A stretch of 64,000 nucleotides of DNA from Albitalea sp966211955. GTDB lineage: Bacteria > Pseudomonadota > Gammaproteobacteria > Burkholderiales > Burkholderiaceae_C. The stretch lies in the NCBI GenBank assembly GCA_966211955.1, contig CBIHOF010000008.1:124001-188000 (forward strand), read 5' to 3'. Made by a program: the position numbers and the translations under genes. This document shows, piece after piece, positions 26,408-35,121 of this stretch. The first letter of the stretch is position 1. Each line of letters starts with the position of its first letter. Under the pieces are notes generated by a model, which was not told where the DNA came from, did not search any database, and worked only from the letters and a program-made list of their open reading frames with translations.

Positions 26408-27007
26408 ATGCCCCTGGACACCGCCCCCGACCTGCCGCCCATCACCATGCTGCTGCGCCGCGCCACCGAAGGCGACCGCGCGGCGCTGGACGAGGTGTTC
26501 TCGTCGCTGTACCCCGAGCTGCGGCGCGTGGCGCGCGCCCGCCTGCACAGCCAGGGCCGGGCCGATTCGATGAACACCACCATGCTCGTGCACGAGAGCT
26601 TCGTGCGGCTGGTCAATGCCAGCGGCCTGCGCCTGGAAGACCGGCATCATTTCTTCGCCTACGCCGCCAAGACCATGCGCCACGTCATCATCGACTCGGC
26701 ACGCGAATTCCAGGCCGAGCGGCGTGGCGGCGGCGCGGCCCACGTCACGCTGGCGGGCGACGATGCCCTGCAGGTGCCCGACACCCGCGCCAGCGAAGAA
26801 CTCATCCGTGTGAACGACGCCTTGCTGGAGCTGGAAACCCTGGACCCCGAGCTCGTGCAGGTGGTCGAGATGCGCTACTTCGGCGGCTACAGCGAGCAGG
26901 AGATCGCCGACTTCCAGGGCGTGACCGAGCGCACCGTGCGCCGGCGCTGGGACAAGGCCCGCGCGTGGCTGTATGTGGCGCTGGGCGGCACGGGGCAGAT
27001 CGCCTGA
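26408..27007 (+). CDS. Sigma70_ECF-family RNA polymerase sigma factor
   Basis: A 199-residue sigma factor of the Sigma70_ECF (PF07638/TIGR02999) branch. Region 2 includes TTMLVHESFVRLVNASG and HHFFAYAAKTMRHVIID; region 4 has MRYFGGYSEQEIADFQGVTERTV-type HTH (residues about 157-190). No anti-sigma gene is adjacent. Instead the neighbour, divergently read, is a transmembrane Ser/Thr kinase. In Xanthomonas and Vibrio, sigma factors in such pairs are activated by phosphorylation of region 2; the Thr residues in TTMLVHES are candidates here, by inference. Confidence 0.92.
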   Translation: MPLDTAPDLPPITMLLRRATEGDRAALDEVFSSLYPELRRVARARLHSQGRADSMNTTMLVHESFVRLVNASGLRLEDRHHFFAYAAKTMRHVIIDSAREFQAERRGGGAAHVTLAGDDALQVPDTRASEELIRVNDALLELETLDPELVQVVEMRYFGGYSEQEIADFQGVTERTVRRRWDKARAWLYVALGGTGQIA

Positions 27008-27021
27008 CGTCCTCGCAGGCA

Positions 27022-27192
27022 TCACGCGGCCTGCATGGCTTCAGCCGATGCGCCGGCCAAGATGAACTGCAGCCACTCGTTGAGCTCCGCATCCTCGGGC
27101 AGGCCCTCCATCACGAGCAGGCCCCGCTGCAGCTCTCGGCTCGAATCGAACCATCCCGGGCCGATCAACTCGTCGCAATCGCCATCGCACAT
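27022..27192 (-). CDS. 56-residue acidic protein with CDGDC N-terminus
   Basis: A short frame of 56 residues starting MCDGDCDELIGPGWFDSSRE and ending AMQAA, acidic overall (E/D-rich) with no hydrophobic helix long enough for a membrane. The ATG at 27192 follows two purine-rich stretches (GGAGGAC and GGAG), a strong translation start. The paired cysteines (C2, C6) around DGD could bind metal or be modified. It lies 143 bp downstream of the transglutaminase/ATP-grasp cluster on the same strand and is convergent with the sigma factor gene (14 bp). Not recognised; function unknown. Confidence 0.6.
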   Translation of the reverse strand: MCDGDCDELIGPGWFDSSRELQRGLLVMEGLPEDAELNEWLQFILAGASAEAMQAA

Positions 27193-27275
27193 CACGCTCC
27201 GTCCTCCACTGGTTGTTGTGGGAACGGAGTGTCTTGAGCTTGGCTGCAGCTGACCATCGCTCGAAGGTCGGCTTC

Positions 27276-27315
27276 GCGCCCCCTCGCAGGGACGCTCGTT
27301 CGTTCGGGGGTGCGC
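27276..27315. repeat. CCCCCTCG...GGGGGTGC intergenic repeat, copy 1
   Basis: Starts GCGCCCCCTCG, contains CGCTCGTTCGTTC and ends GGGGGTGC. A related element with the same ends lies at 36132-36176, so the pair brackets the transglutaminase cluster. Confidence 0.5.
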
Positions 27316-27334
27316 TCTGTGCGCGTGCGAGTGA

Positions 27335-28234
27335 CTACCCCGGCACGACGCTGACCGAGACCTTCATCTCCTGCGTGCCGCCGCCCAAGATCACGCCGCG
27401 CAGCGGCACCACGTCGGCGAAGTCGGCACCCCAGCCGAGCGTGATGTAGCGCTCGTCGGCCAATTGATCATTGGTCGGGTCGAACTCCGCCCAGCCATGC
27501 TGCGGCGAATAGGCGGCCACCCACGCGTGCGATGCGTCCACACCCATCAGCCGCGGCATGCCGGGCGGCGGCTCGGTGAGCAGGTAGCCCGACACATATC
27601 GAGCCGGCAGCCCATGGCCACGCAGGCAGGCAAGCATCAGGTGGGCGAAGTCCTGGCACACGCCGTGGCGCTTGGCGATGACCTCGTCCACCGAGGTGCT
27701 CACGGTCGTCGCCCCGGGCTCGAACTCGAAGTCGTGGTGGATGCGATGCATGAGATCGTCCACCGCCTCGAACCAGTCGCGGCCGGGCGTGAAGGACGGC
27801 GCCGCGTAGTCGCGCGCTGCATCCGACAAGGGCACGAGCTGCGTCGGCTCGCACATGCGCGCGGCGCGCAAGTCGTCGAGCTGCGGCTGCGCGCGAACGG
27901 CATCACGCACCGATTCCCAGGACACAGGCGCCTCGGCCTTTGCAGGCATGGGCCGTGCGCTCACCTCCACCAGGCACTGCATCAGGACCCGCAGCATGCG
28001 ATGCGCGCCATGCAGGCCGAAGTGGGTCACGCTGTTGCCGAAGCTGTCGGTCTCGTCATGGCGCTCGTCAGGCGGCGGGTCGATCTGCAGCGAATGCGTG
28101 AGAACACGCTGCCAGGGCAGGCTCTTGGGCGTCAGTCGCGCCAATTGCCAGCTTTGCGACACGGGGGCCGTGTAGCTGTAGTGCGTCTCGTGCTCGACGG
28201 TGTAGCGGACGAAGGCCTCGGTGTCTCCCGCCAT
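27335..28234 (-). CDS. Transglutaminase-family cysteine peptidase (short)
   Basis: A 299-residue soluble protein with an N-terminal transglutaminase-associated beta region (residues 8-90, starting YTVEHETHYSYT) and a transglutaminase-like core. The triad is intact: C193 in HGVCQDFAH, H236 in DASHAW, D252 in EFDPTND; SGYL follows the helix as in the family. The ATG at 28234 lies one base after the stop of the fused ATP-grasp gene, so translation is coupled. By family knowledge these act as peptidases or amide-bond enzymes with ATP-grasp ligases and alpha-E proteins. The 13 extra upstream residues are shadow of that gene. Confidence 0.9.
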   Translation of the reverse strand: MAGDTEAFVRYTVEHETHYSYTAPVSQSWQLARLTPKSLPWQRVLTHSLQIDPPPDERHDETDSFGNSVTHFGLHGAHRMLRVLMQCLVEVSARPMPAKAEAPVSWESVRDAVRAQPQLDDLRAARMCEPTQLVPLSDAARDYAAPSFTPGRDWFEAVDDLMHRIHHDFEFEPGATTVSTSVDEVIAKRHGVCQDFAHLMLACLRGHGLPARYVSGYLLTEPPPGMPRLMGVDASHAWVAAYSPQHGWAEFDPTNDQLADERYITLGWGADFADVVPLRGVILGGGTQEMKVSVSVVPG

Positions 28235-28235
28235 G

Positions 28236-30701
28236 TCATGCCACCAAGGACAGCACGCTGCGCGACGCCGCATGCGAGAAGAACTTCAAGCTCAGCTCGT
28301 CGGACACCGCCAACGCCGCGCGATGCAGCATGTCGAGCACGCGAGCGACGGCTTCGCTTTCGGGATGCAAATCCTCCGGTTCGAGGCTGCGCAAGGCTGC
28401 ATGCGCGGGAGCGAGCACGTCGCTGGCAAAGCGGCCATGCGTCATCTCGAGCTTTGCGATGTACTCGCTCAGGCCCTTCACCTGGAAGGCCACGGAGCGC
28501 GGGTTCACCTCGTCGCGCAGGATGAGGTCCAGCACCGGCATCCACTCGGGCGCGACAAGGTATCGGGAGCGATAGGTCACCGTGGAATCGGCGAGCTCCA
28601 GGAGCCAGTCGAGGCCGTGCGTGCGGCCTTCGCGGGTCGCGACTTCCAATGTGCTGCACAAGCCGGCCAGCCGCTCGATGCGTCGGCCGAGCGAGAGGAA
28701 ACGCCAGCCGATGCTGCGTGTCATGCCGTCGAGCACGAAGCCCGACAAGGTCATCATCGACGTGACCGCGCGGTCCAGCCACACGAGTGCCAGGGGCAGC
28801 GATGCGCCGCGCTGGAACACCGGGTCGGCGGTGAGCTGGTTGAGTGCGCGCCAGTTGTCGGCGGACATGCGGTCACGCAGGTTGTAGGCCACGCGAGACA
28901 GCTGCTTGAAGCGCTCGCTCAGCGCTTCGTCGGGGTGCGTGGCGGCGCGCAGCAGGTCAGGGCCGGGGTTGTCGGTGGACTCGATGAGGCCCAACCTCTC
29001 CGCGAGCACGAGCGCCGGCGCCACGCCTTCGGCTTCTTCCGCGTTGTCCTCGAGCACCCCGCCGATGGCGGTGCGCAGGAGCCGCGCGGCCATTTCGCAG
29101 CGCTCGCCATAGCGGCCATACCAGAAGAGGTTCTCGGCCGAGCGCGACGGCAGGTTGGCGCGCGCCGACACGAGATCGCCGGGTTGCACGGTGCGCGACA
29201 TCAGCGAGAAGGCGACGTTGACAGGCGCGTCGGACAGGACCCAGGTGTCCTTGGAGCGGCCGCCACGCTGCATCGCAATGCCGCGGGTATCACCTTCGGC
29301 CGCGACCCGGGTGAGCCCGCCGGGCATCACCCGGTAACCGTCGGGCGTGGCCACGGCGAACACGCGCAGCCCGACGTTGCGGGCACGAAGCTGCTCGGCC
29401 AGTGCGCCTTCGCCATGTTCCAGCACCGGCGCCTGAGAACCATGCACCCACTCCTGCGCCACGTAGCGGTGCGGGCGGGCCTCGAGACGCTCGCGCAACT
29501 CGTCGCGCTCCGCGCCCTGGAAATCGGCACCGAACACCGCCCGCTCGCCGCGCGATCGGTCCAGCGGCTTGATGAGCACCTGGTCGAGGCTTTGCCAGGC
29601 GTCGTCGAATGCGGCCGGCTCGCCCAGCCACCAGGTGGCGATCGACGGCAGCTTCAGCGGCTCGCCGAGCAGCTTCTCGCTCAGCGCGGGCAGGTAGCCG
29701 AGCAAGGCGCCGGATTCGAGCACGCCGGAGCCGAGCGCGTTGGCGAGCATCACCGTGCCGCGGCGCGCGCAGTCGGTGAGGCCGGGTACGCCCAGGGCGG
29801 AGTCGGTGCGCAGCTCCAGCGGATCGCAATAGTCGTCGTCCTGGCGGCGCAGGATGGCGTGGACGCGCTTCAAGCCTTCGACGGTCTTCATCCACACCCG
29901 TCCGTCGCGCACGGTGAGGTCGTTGCCTTCCACCAGCGCGAAGCCGAGGTAGCGGGCGAGCAGCGCATGCTCGAAGTAGGTCTCGTTGTACGGCCCCGGC
30001 GTGAGCAAGACCGCCAGCGGCGCGCCGTCCCCGCGAGGCGCCCAGCGCAGCAGCGATTCGCGCAAAGCCGCGAAGAAGGCCGCGAGGCGCTCCACGTGCA
30101 GGTCGCGGAACATCTTCGGGAACACCCGCGAGATGACGAGGCGGTTCTCCAGCGCATAGCCCGCGCCCGAGGGTGCCTGCGTGCGGTCGCCCACCACCCA
30201 CCAGTGGCCGTCGGGTGAGCGTGCCAGGTCGGCCGCGTACTGGAACAGGTGCACGCCGCCCGGCGGCCGGATGCCCTGCGCCTGGTGCAGGAAGCCGCTG
30301 TGGCCGAAGACGATCGAGGGCGGGATGCTGCCGTTGCGCAGCAGCTGTTGCGCTCCGTAGATGTCGGCGAGCACCTTGTTCAAGAGCTCAGCACGCTGCG
30401 CGATGCCCTGCTCGATGGCCTCCCACTCGCCGGCCGAGATGAGCAGAGGCAGTGGGTCCACCTCCCACAGGCGGTCGGCGCCCTTGGGGTCGGCATAGAC
30501 GTTGTAGGTGATGCCGTTCTCGCGGATCTCGCGCTCTGTCAGGGCGAGCGTGTCCGACACCTCGGCGCCCTCGCGAGACGCGAGCGAGCGCAGGAAGGCG
30601 TCCCAGTGCGGGCGCGGCGTGGCGGGGCCGGACAGCAGCTCGTCGTAGCGGCCTTCCAGGGCGGAATAGCCGGAGAGAAGCTGTCTCAGCATGGGCGGCA
30701 T
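28236..30701 (-). CDS. Fused circularly permuted ATP-grasp/alpha-E protein
   Basis: An 821-residue fusion. The first part (about 1-470) is a circularly permuted ATP-grasp (type 2) domain: FGHSGFLHQAQGI, PSGAGYALENR, LLTPGPYNETYFEH, MPGGLTRVA and KDTWVLSD are family blocks. The second part (about 490-815) is an alpha-E helical domain, starting LPSRSAENLFWYGRYGER. The Gly-rich ATP loop of the stand-alone paralogue (KEVHGAGGYGM) is here replaced by IKPLDRSRGERAVFG, so nucleotide handling may differ. Predicted role: amide-bond formation on an unknown peptide, or loss of that activity. The ATG at 30701 has only a weak GGTGA site; 30692 is an alternative. Confidence 0.88.
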   Translation of the reverse strand: MPPMLRQLLSGYSALEGRYDELLSGPATPRPHWDAFLRSLASREGAEVSDTLALTEREIRENGITYNVYADPKGADRLWEVDPLPLLISAGEWEAIEQGIAQRAELLNKVLADIYGAQQLLRNGSIPPSIVFGHSGFLHQAQGIRPPGGVHLFQYAADLARSPDGHWWVVGDRTQAPSGAGYALENRLVISRVFPKMFRDLHVERLAAFFAALRESLLRWAPRGDGAPLAVLLTPGPYNETYFEHALLARYLGFALVEGNDLTVRDGRVWMKTVEGLKRVHAILRRQDDDYCDPLELRTDSALGVPGLTDCARRGTVMLANALGSGVLESGALLGYLPALSEKLLGEPLKLPSIATWWLGEPAAFDDAWQSLDQVLIKPLDRSRGERAVFGADFQGAERDELRERLEARPHRYVAQEWVHGSQAPVLEHGEGALAEQLRARNVGLRVFAVATPDGYRVMPGGLTRVAAEGDTRGIAMQRGGRSKDTWVLSDAPVNVAFSLMSRTVQPGDLVSARANLPSRSAENLFWYGRYGERCEMAARLLRTAIGGVLEDNAEEAEGVAPALVLAERLGLIESTDNPGPDLLRAATHPDEALSERFKQLSRVAYNLRDRMSADNWRALNQLTADPVFQRGASLPLALVWLDRAVTSMMTLSGFVLDGMTRSIGWRFLSLGRRIERLAGLCSTLEVATREGRTHGLDWLLELADSTVTYRSRYLVAPEWMPVLDLILRDEVNPRSVAFQVKGLSEYIAKLEMTHGRFASDVLAPAHAALRSLEPEDLHPESEAVARVLDMLHRAALAVSDELSLKFFSHAASRSVLSLVA

Positions 30702-30790
30702 GTCGGGGATGTCACCAGGGGATTGTCGCGGGAGTCGGGAACGACGCGAAGTGATGGAAACGAGAGCGCAAGTCCGACCCCCCGGTTCTG

Positions 30791-30817
30791 GCTCCCTCCC
30801 CCTCTGGGGAGGGAGAA
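30791..30817. repeat. GC-rich palindromic intergenic repeat, copy 4
   Basis: GGCTCCCTCCCCCTC facing GGGGAGGGAGA, an inverted repeat between the fused ATP-grasp gene and the DUF2126 transglutaminase gene. It lies in the 122-bp gap just after the latter's stop. Confidence 0.6.
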
Positions 30818-30822
30818 AGGCA

Positions 30823-33800
30823 TCACTTGCGCAAGTCCAGCGTGAACGGGAAGTCCGGGTTCCTCTCCTCCTTCGGCACCACCATCGCCCCCGGCGTGTG
30901 GCCGATGCGGAAGAAGCGTGCCAGCCGCCGCGCCTCTGCCTCATACGCATTGACCGGGAAGGTGCTGTAGTTGCGTCCGCCCGGATGGGCCACGTGGTAC
31001 TGGCAGCCGCCCATGGAGCGGCTCATCCAGCTGTCCACGAGGTCGATGGTCAGCGGCGCATGCGGCTCGATGGTCGGGTGCAGCGCCGACGGCGGGTTCC
31101 AGGCGCGATAACGCACTGCCCCGACGAACTCGCCCACCTTGCCCGTGGGCTGCATCGGCACCACGCGGCCGTTGCAGGTGAGCACATGTCGGTCACCAAC
31201 CAGGCCGGTGGCCTTCAGCTGCAACCGCTCCACCGACGAATCGACGAAGCGCACCGTGCCGCCGGGCGCGCCCTCCTCGCCCATCACATGCCAGGGCTCC
31301 AGCGCGAGGCGGATCTCCACGTCCACGCCGCGTGCGTTGAAGTCGCCCAGCCGCGGAAAGCGGAAGTTCAGGTGCGGCGCGAACCACTCGGGCCGCACCG
31401 CATAGCCGAAGTCGTTCAGCTCGCTCAGCACGTCCTGCAGGTCGTCCCACACGAAGTGCGGCAGCATGAATCGGTCGTGCAGTTCGGTGCCCCAGCGCTT
31501 GAGCTTCTCGGGCCGATACGGCTGCTGCCAGAAGCGCGACACGAGCGCGCGCATCAAGAGCTGCTGCGTGAGGCTCATGCGCGCATGCGGCGGCATTTCG
31601 AAGGCGCGCATTTCCAAGAGGCCGAGGCGACCGGTCGGGCCGTCGGGCGAGTACAGCTTGTCGATGCAGAACTCGGCGCGGTGCGTGTTGCCCGACACGT
31701 CGATCAGCAGGTTGCGCAGCAGCCGGTCGATGAGCCACGGCGGACACGGCGCCTCTTGTTCGGTCAGGCGCTTCAGCTCGGCGAAGGCGATCTCGATCTC
31801 GTAGACCGAATCGTTGCGCGCCTCGTCCACGCGCGGCGCCTGGCTGGTGGGCCCGATGAAGAGCCCGCTGAAGAGGTAGCTCAGCGACGGATGGTTGTGC
31901 CAGTAGGCCACCATGCTGGTGAGCAGCTCGGGCCGGCGCAGGAAGGGTGAATCGGCCACCGTCGCGCCGCCGAGCACGAAGTGGTTGCCGCCGCCCGTGC
32001 CGGTGTGGCGGCCGTCGAGCATGAACTTCTCGGTGGACAGGCGCGTCTCGTGCGCGGCGTCGTAGAGGTGGGTGGTCTGGTCGACGAGCTCAGCCCAGCT
32101 GTGGGCGGGGTGGATGTTCACCTCGATCACGCCGGGGTCGGGCGTCACGCGCAGCGTGGCCAGGCGCGGGTCCTTCGGCGGCTCGTAGCCTTCGAGGATG
32201 ACGGGCAGGTTCATCGCCTGCGCGGTGTCTTCGATGGCGGCGACGATCTCGAGGTAATCCTCCAGCGCAGCCACAGGCGGCATGAAGAGATAGAGGCGGC
32301 CGTCGCGCGGCTCGGCGCAGAGCGCGGTGCGGGTGATGGCGCTTGCGGACTCGAACTTGCCCGGCGGCTGGGTCTTTCCCTCTCCCTCTGGAAGAGGGTA
32401 GGGAGAGGGCGACGGCCGCTGCGTACCGAGGCCTTGCCCCTCCCCCGCCGACGCCCTCACCCCAGCCCTCTCCCAGGGGGAGAGGGAGCCAGGTGCAGAA
32501 ATCGGGTCGCTGTATCGCAGGCGCCGATACGGCGGCAGTGGCGCGAAGGGCTGCGTCTGGTCGGGTTGGTGAACCCACGGATAGTCCACGGGCGCGACCC
32601 AGGGCTGCGAATCCAGCGGCAGGCGGAAGCCCATCGCCGAATCGCCGGGGATGAGGTAGCAGCGCTCATCGCGCAGGAACCACGGCCCCGTGAGCCAGCG
32701 CGGCAGCTTGTCGGCGTGCGGGTTGCGCTGCACCGGCAGCACGTGGCCCACCACCTTGTCCAGGCCCTGTGTGAAGACCTTGCGGATGCGGTCGCGCTCC
32801 AGCGGGTCGGACAAGCGCGCATCGAAGGGGTCCACGTTGGTGGGCAGCTTGCGCTCGCGCCACAGGTAGTACCAGGTGTCCTCGTGGGCGGGGAAGATGT
32901 GCTTCGCGTCCAGCTCCAGCCGCGCGGCCACGCCTTCGAGGAAGGCCTTGGCCTGCACGTCGGTGACCTTGTAGTCCAGGCGCTCGTTCCCGAACAGCTC
33001 CGGGTGCGTCCACAGCGGCTCGCGGTCCTTGCGCCAGAAGAGATTGAGCGACCAGCGCGGCAGTTGCTCGCCCGGGTACCACTTGCCCTGTCCGTAGTGC
33101 AGCAGGCCGCCGTCGCCGTACTTGGCGCGGAGCTTGTCCATCAGCTCGGCACTCAGGGCTCGCTTGGTGGGGCCGAGCGCGTCGGTGTTCCACTCCGCGC
33201 CGTCGCGGTCGTCCACCGAGACGAAGGTGGGCTCGCCGCCCTGCGTGAGCCGCACGTCGTGGCGGCGCAGGTCGGCGTCCACACGGCTGCCCAGGTTCTG
33301 GATGTCCAGCCACTGTTCGTCCGTGTAGGGCAGCTTCACGCGCGGCGCCTCCCACACGCGCGAGACCTTCATGTGGTGCTCGAAGGTGGTCTCGCATTCG
33401 TCGAGTGCGCCCGTCACTGGCGCGGCCGACGACGGGTCGGGCGAGCAGGCGAGCGGGATGTGCCCTTCGCCCGCGAGCAGGCCCGATGTCGGATCCAGCC
33501 CGATCCAGCCGGCGCCCGGCAGGAAGACTTCGCACCATGCGTGCAGGTCGGTGAAGTCCACCTCCGTGCCGCTCGGGCCGTCCAGCGCCTTCACGTCGCT
33601 CTTCAACTGGATGAGGTAGCCCGACACGAAGCGCGCCGCGAACCCGAGGTGGCGCAGCAACTGCACGAGCAGCCAGCCCGAATCGCGGCACGAGCCGCTC
33701 GCGTTCACCAGCGTTTCTTCCGGCGTCTGCACGCCCGGCTCCATGCGAATGAGGTAGGCGATGTCGCCTTGCAGGCGCTGGTTCAGCGCGACGAGAAAGT

Positions 33801-34227
33801 CGGTGGTCTGCTTCTTCTCGCGCGGGATGCTGGCGAGGTACTTCTCGAAGGCCGGCGTGAGGGCCGACTTGACGCGGTAAGGCGCGAGCTCGTGCGCGAG
33901 CGATGGGTCGTAGTCGAACGGAAAGTTCTCGGCCGACGGCTCCAGGAAGAAGTCGAAGGGGTTGAGCACCGACATCTCGGCGACCAGGTCGACCTCGATG
34001 CGGAAGTGCGTCGTCTTCTGCGGAAAGACGAGCCGCGCGAGGTAGTTGGACTGCGGGTCCTGCTGCCAGTTGATGAAGTGCTCTTCGGGCTCCACGCGCA
34101 TCGAGTAGCTGAGGATGCGTGTGCGCGAATGCGGCGCCGGCCGCAAGCGCACGACCTGCGGACCGAGGTTGATCGGCCGGTCGTAGGTGTAATGGGTCAC
34201 GTGGTTCAGCGCGACGTGAATCGACAT
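30823..34227 (-). CDS. Large transglutaminase/DUF2126 protein
   Basis: A 1134-residue soluble protein. The N-terminal 290 residues form a transglutaminase-like peptidase with triad C180 (SGSCRDSG), H229 (DLHAWCE) and D245 (GLDPTSG). The rest is a DUF2126 region, with QGKWYPGEQLPRWSLN, HPELFGNERLDYK and TGGGNHFVLGG as conserved-looking blocks. About residues 578-618 (32372-32494) form a low-complexity insert encoded by a palindromic repeat that keeps the frame open. In the family this protein accompanies ATP-grasp and alpha-E proteins. Transcription order places it between the two module copies. The function is predicted peptide modification or cleavage; substrate unknown. Confidence 0.9.
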   Translation of the reverse strand: MSIHVALNHVTHYTYDRPINLGPQVVRLRPAPHSRTRILSYSMRVEPEEHFINWQQDPQSNYLARLVFPQKTTHFRIEVDLVAEMSVLNPFDFFLEPSAENFPFDYDPSLAHELAPYRVKSALTPAFEKYLASIPREKKQTTDFLVALNQRLQGDIAYLIRMEPGVQTPEETLVNASGSCRDSGWLLVQLLRHLGFAARFVSGYLIQLKSDVKALDGPSGTEVDFTDLHAWCEVFLPGAGWIGLDPTSGLLAGEGHIPLACSPDPSSAAPVTGALDECETTFEHHMKVSRVWEAPRVKLPYTDEQWLDIQNLGSRVDADLRRHDVRLTQGGEPTFVSVDDRDGAEWNTDALGPTKRALSAELMDKLRAKYGDGGLLHYGQGKWYPGEQLPRWSLNLFWRKDREPLWTHPELFGNERLDYKVTDVQAKAFLEGVAARLELDAKHIFPAHEDTWYYLWRERKLPTNVDPFDARLSDPLERDRIRKVFTQGLDKVVGHVLPVQRNPHADKLPRWLTGPWFLRDERCYLIPGDSAMGFRLPLDSQPWVAPVDYPWVHQPDQTQPFAPLPPYRRLRYSDPISAPGSLSPWERAGVRASAGEGQGLGTQRPSPSPYPLPEGEGKTQPPGKFESASAITRTALCAEPRDGRLYLFMPPVAALEDYLEIVAAIEDTAQAMNLPVILEGYEPPKDPRLATLRVTPDPGVIEVNIHPAHSWAELVDQTTHLYDAAHETRLSTEKFMLDGRHTGTGGGNHFVLGGATVADSPFLRRPELLTSMVAYWHNHPSLSYLFSGLFIGPTSQAPRVDEARNDSVYEIEIAFAELKRLTEQEAPCPPWLIDRLLRNLLIDVSGNTHRAEFCIDKLYSPDGPTGRLGLLEMRAFEMPPHARMSLTQQLLMRALVSRFWQQPYRPEKLKRWGTELHDRFMLPHFVWDDLQDVLSELNDFGYAVRPEWFAPHLNFRFPRLGDFNARGVDVEIRLALEPWHVMGEEGAPGGTVRFVDSSVERLQLKATGLVGDRHVLTCNGRVVPMQPTGKVGEFVGAVRYRAWNPPSALHPTIEPHAPLTIDLVDSWMSRSMGGCQYHVAHPGGRNYSTFPVNAYEAEARRLARFFRIGHTPGAMVVPKEERNPDFPFTLDLRK
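32372..32494. repeat. Palindromic repeat pair inserted in frame within the DUF2126 gene
   Basis: Two facing copies of the GC-rich repeat (ccctctccctctggaagaggg and cctcaccccagccctctccc...gggagaggg) lie inside the coding region and are read as Pro/Gly/Glu-rich peptide (SPWERAGVRASAGEG, SPYPLPEGEG). The insert is about 41 codons and preserves the reading frame; flanking protein on both sides is family-like. Confidence 0.7.
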
Positions 34228-34281
34228 GAGAGCTTCCCTTTTGAGTTGTTGGGCGCGGCGCGCTGGATGGCGCCCGGCGGA

Positions 34282-35082
34282 TCAGCCGTCGCCGGCACGA
34301 ATCGCGACGTTCACCCGCATCGCTTCCTTGCCGCCGCCGTGGCGCACGCCGCGGATGGGCAGGCAGGCCGCGTAGTCTGGCCCAACGGCGAGCCGCACGT
34401 GGCGTTCATCCATCAGGCAGCCATGGGTGATGTCCACGCTCAGCCATCGGCGCGCGGCCACGTCGGTGCAGACATCGGCCCAGGCGTGGCTTGCGAGTGC
34501 CGGCGAATCGGGCGCATAGAAATAGCCGCTCACGTAGCGCGCCGGAATGCCGTTGGCGCGGCAGGCGGCGATGAAGACATGCGCCTGGTCCTGGCAGACG
34601 CCGGCGCCCAGCTTCAATGCATCGGCGGCGCAGGTGTCCACGGTCGTCTCTCCACCGCGGTATTCGACCTTGGTCGCCACGCGTCGCGCAAGTTCGAGCA
34701 CCTTGCCTTCGGTCGCGCCATCGTCGAACAAGCCGCGCGCCAACTCCTTCAGCGATGGTTCTTCGGCCGTGAGTTGGGTGGGGCGCAAATAGACGAGCGG
34801 CGATGGGCACGCCGCATCATCGTCCAGCCACGGTGACGCGTGCGTGACGACGAGGCCCGCCGCCTTGATGACGCCACGCCACAAACGCCGCGCGAGCGAC
34901 CAGGTGTGCGCATCGTTGCCGTAGCCATCACGCTGGCCAAAGAGCTTGCCGGGCGCTTGCACCGCCCAGTGCACGACGGTCTGATGGGCGCTGGCCTGCG
35001 GCGTGAGCCGCAGCGACTGCAAGGAGTAGTGCAGCGGCGCGCTGTACTCGTAGTGCGTCTCGTGCTCGATGCGCAGTTTCAT
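34282..35082 (-). CDS. Transglutaminase-family cysteine peptidase
   Basis: A 266-residue soluble protein of the transglutaminase-like peptidase type, starting LRIEHETHYEYS. The triad is C163 in GVCQDQAHVF, H199 in SHAWADV and D217 in SVDITHG. It follows the alpha-E gene by 39 bp and precedes the large transglutaminase/DUF2126 gene by 54 bp. With the alpha-E and ATP-grasp genes upstream it forms module A, the split version of the same set that appears fused in 28236-30701. Substrate unknown. Confidence 0.9.
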   Translation of the reverse strand: MKLRIEHETHYEYSAPLHYSLQSLRLTPQASAHQTVVHWAVQAPGKLFGQRDGYGNDAHTWSLARRLWRGVIKAAGLVVTHASPWLDDDAACPSPLVYLRPTQLTAEEPSLKELARGLFDDGATEGKVLELARRVATKVEYRGGETTVDTCAADALKLGAGVCQDQAHVFIAACRANGIPARYVSGYFYAPDSPALASHAWADVCTDVAARRWLSVDITHGCLMDERHVRLAVGPDYAACLPIRGVRHGGGKEAMRVNVAIRAGDG

Positions 35083-35121
35083 CGCGGCGGGTTTCGGTGT
35101 GAGCCTTCGATTGCCGTGCGC

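Noticed and set aside
30823..34836. Very long open frames opposite the transglutaminase cluster (for example 31981-34836 on the plus strand)
   Set aside because: They mirror high-GC coding genes on the other strand, lack family motifs and are Arg/Ala/His-rich shadows.
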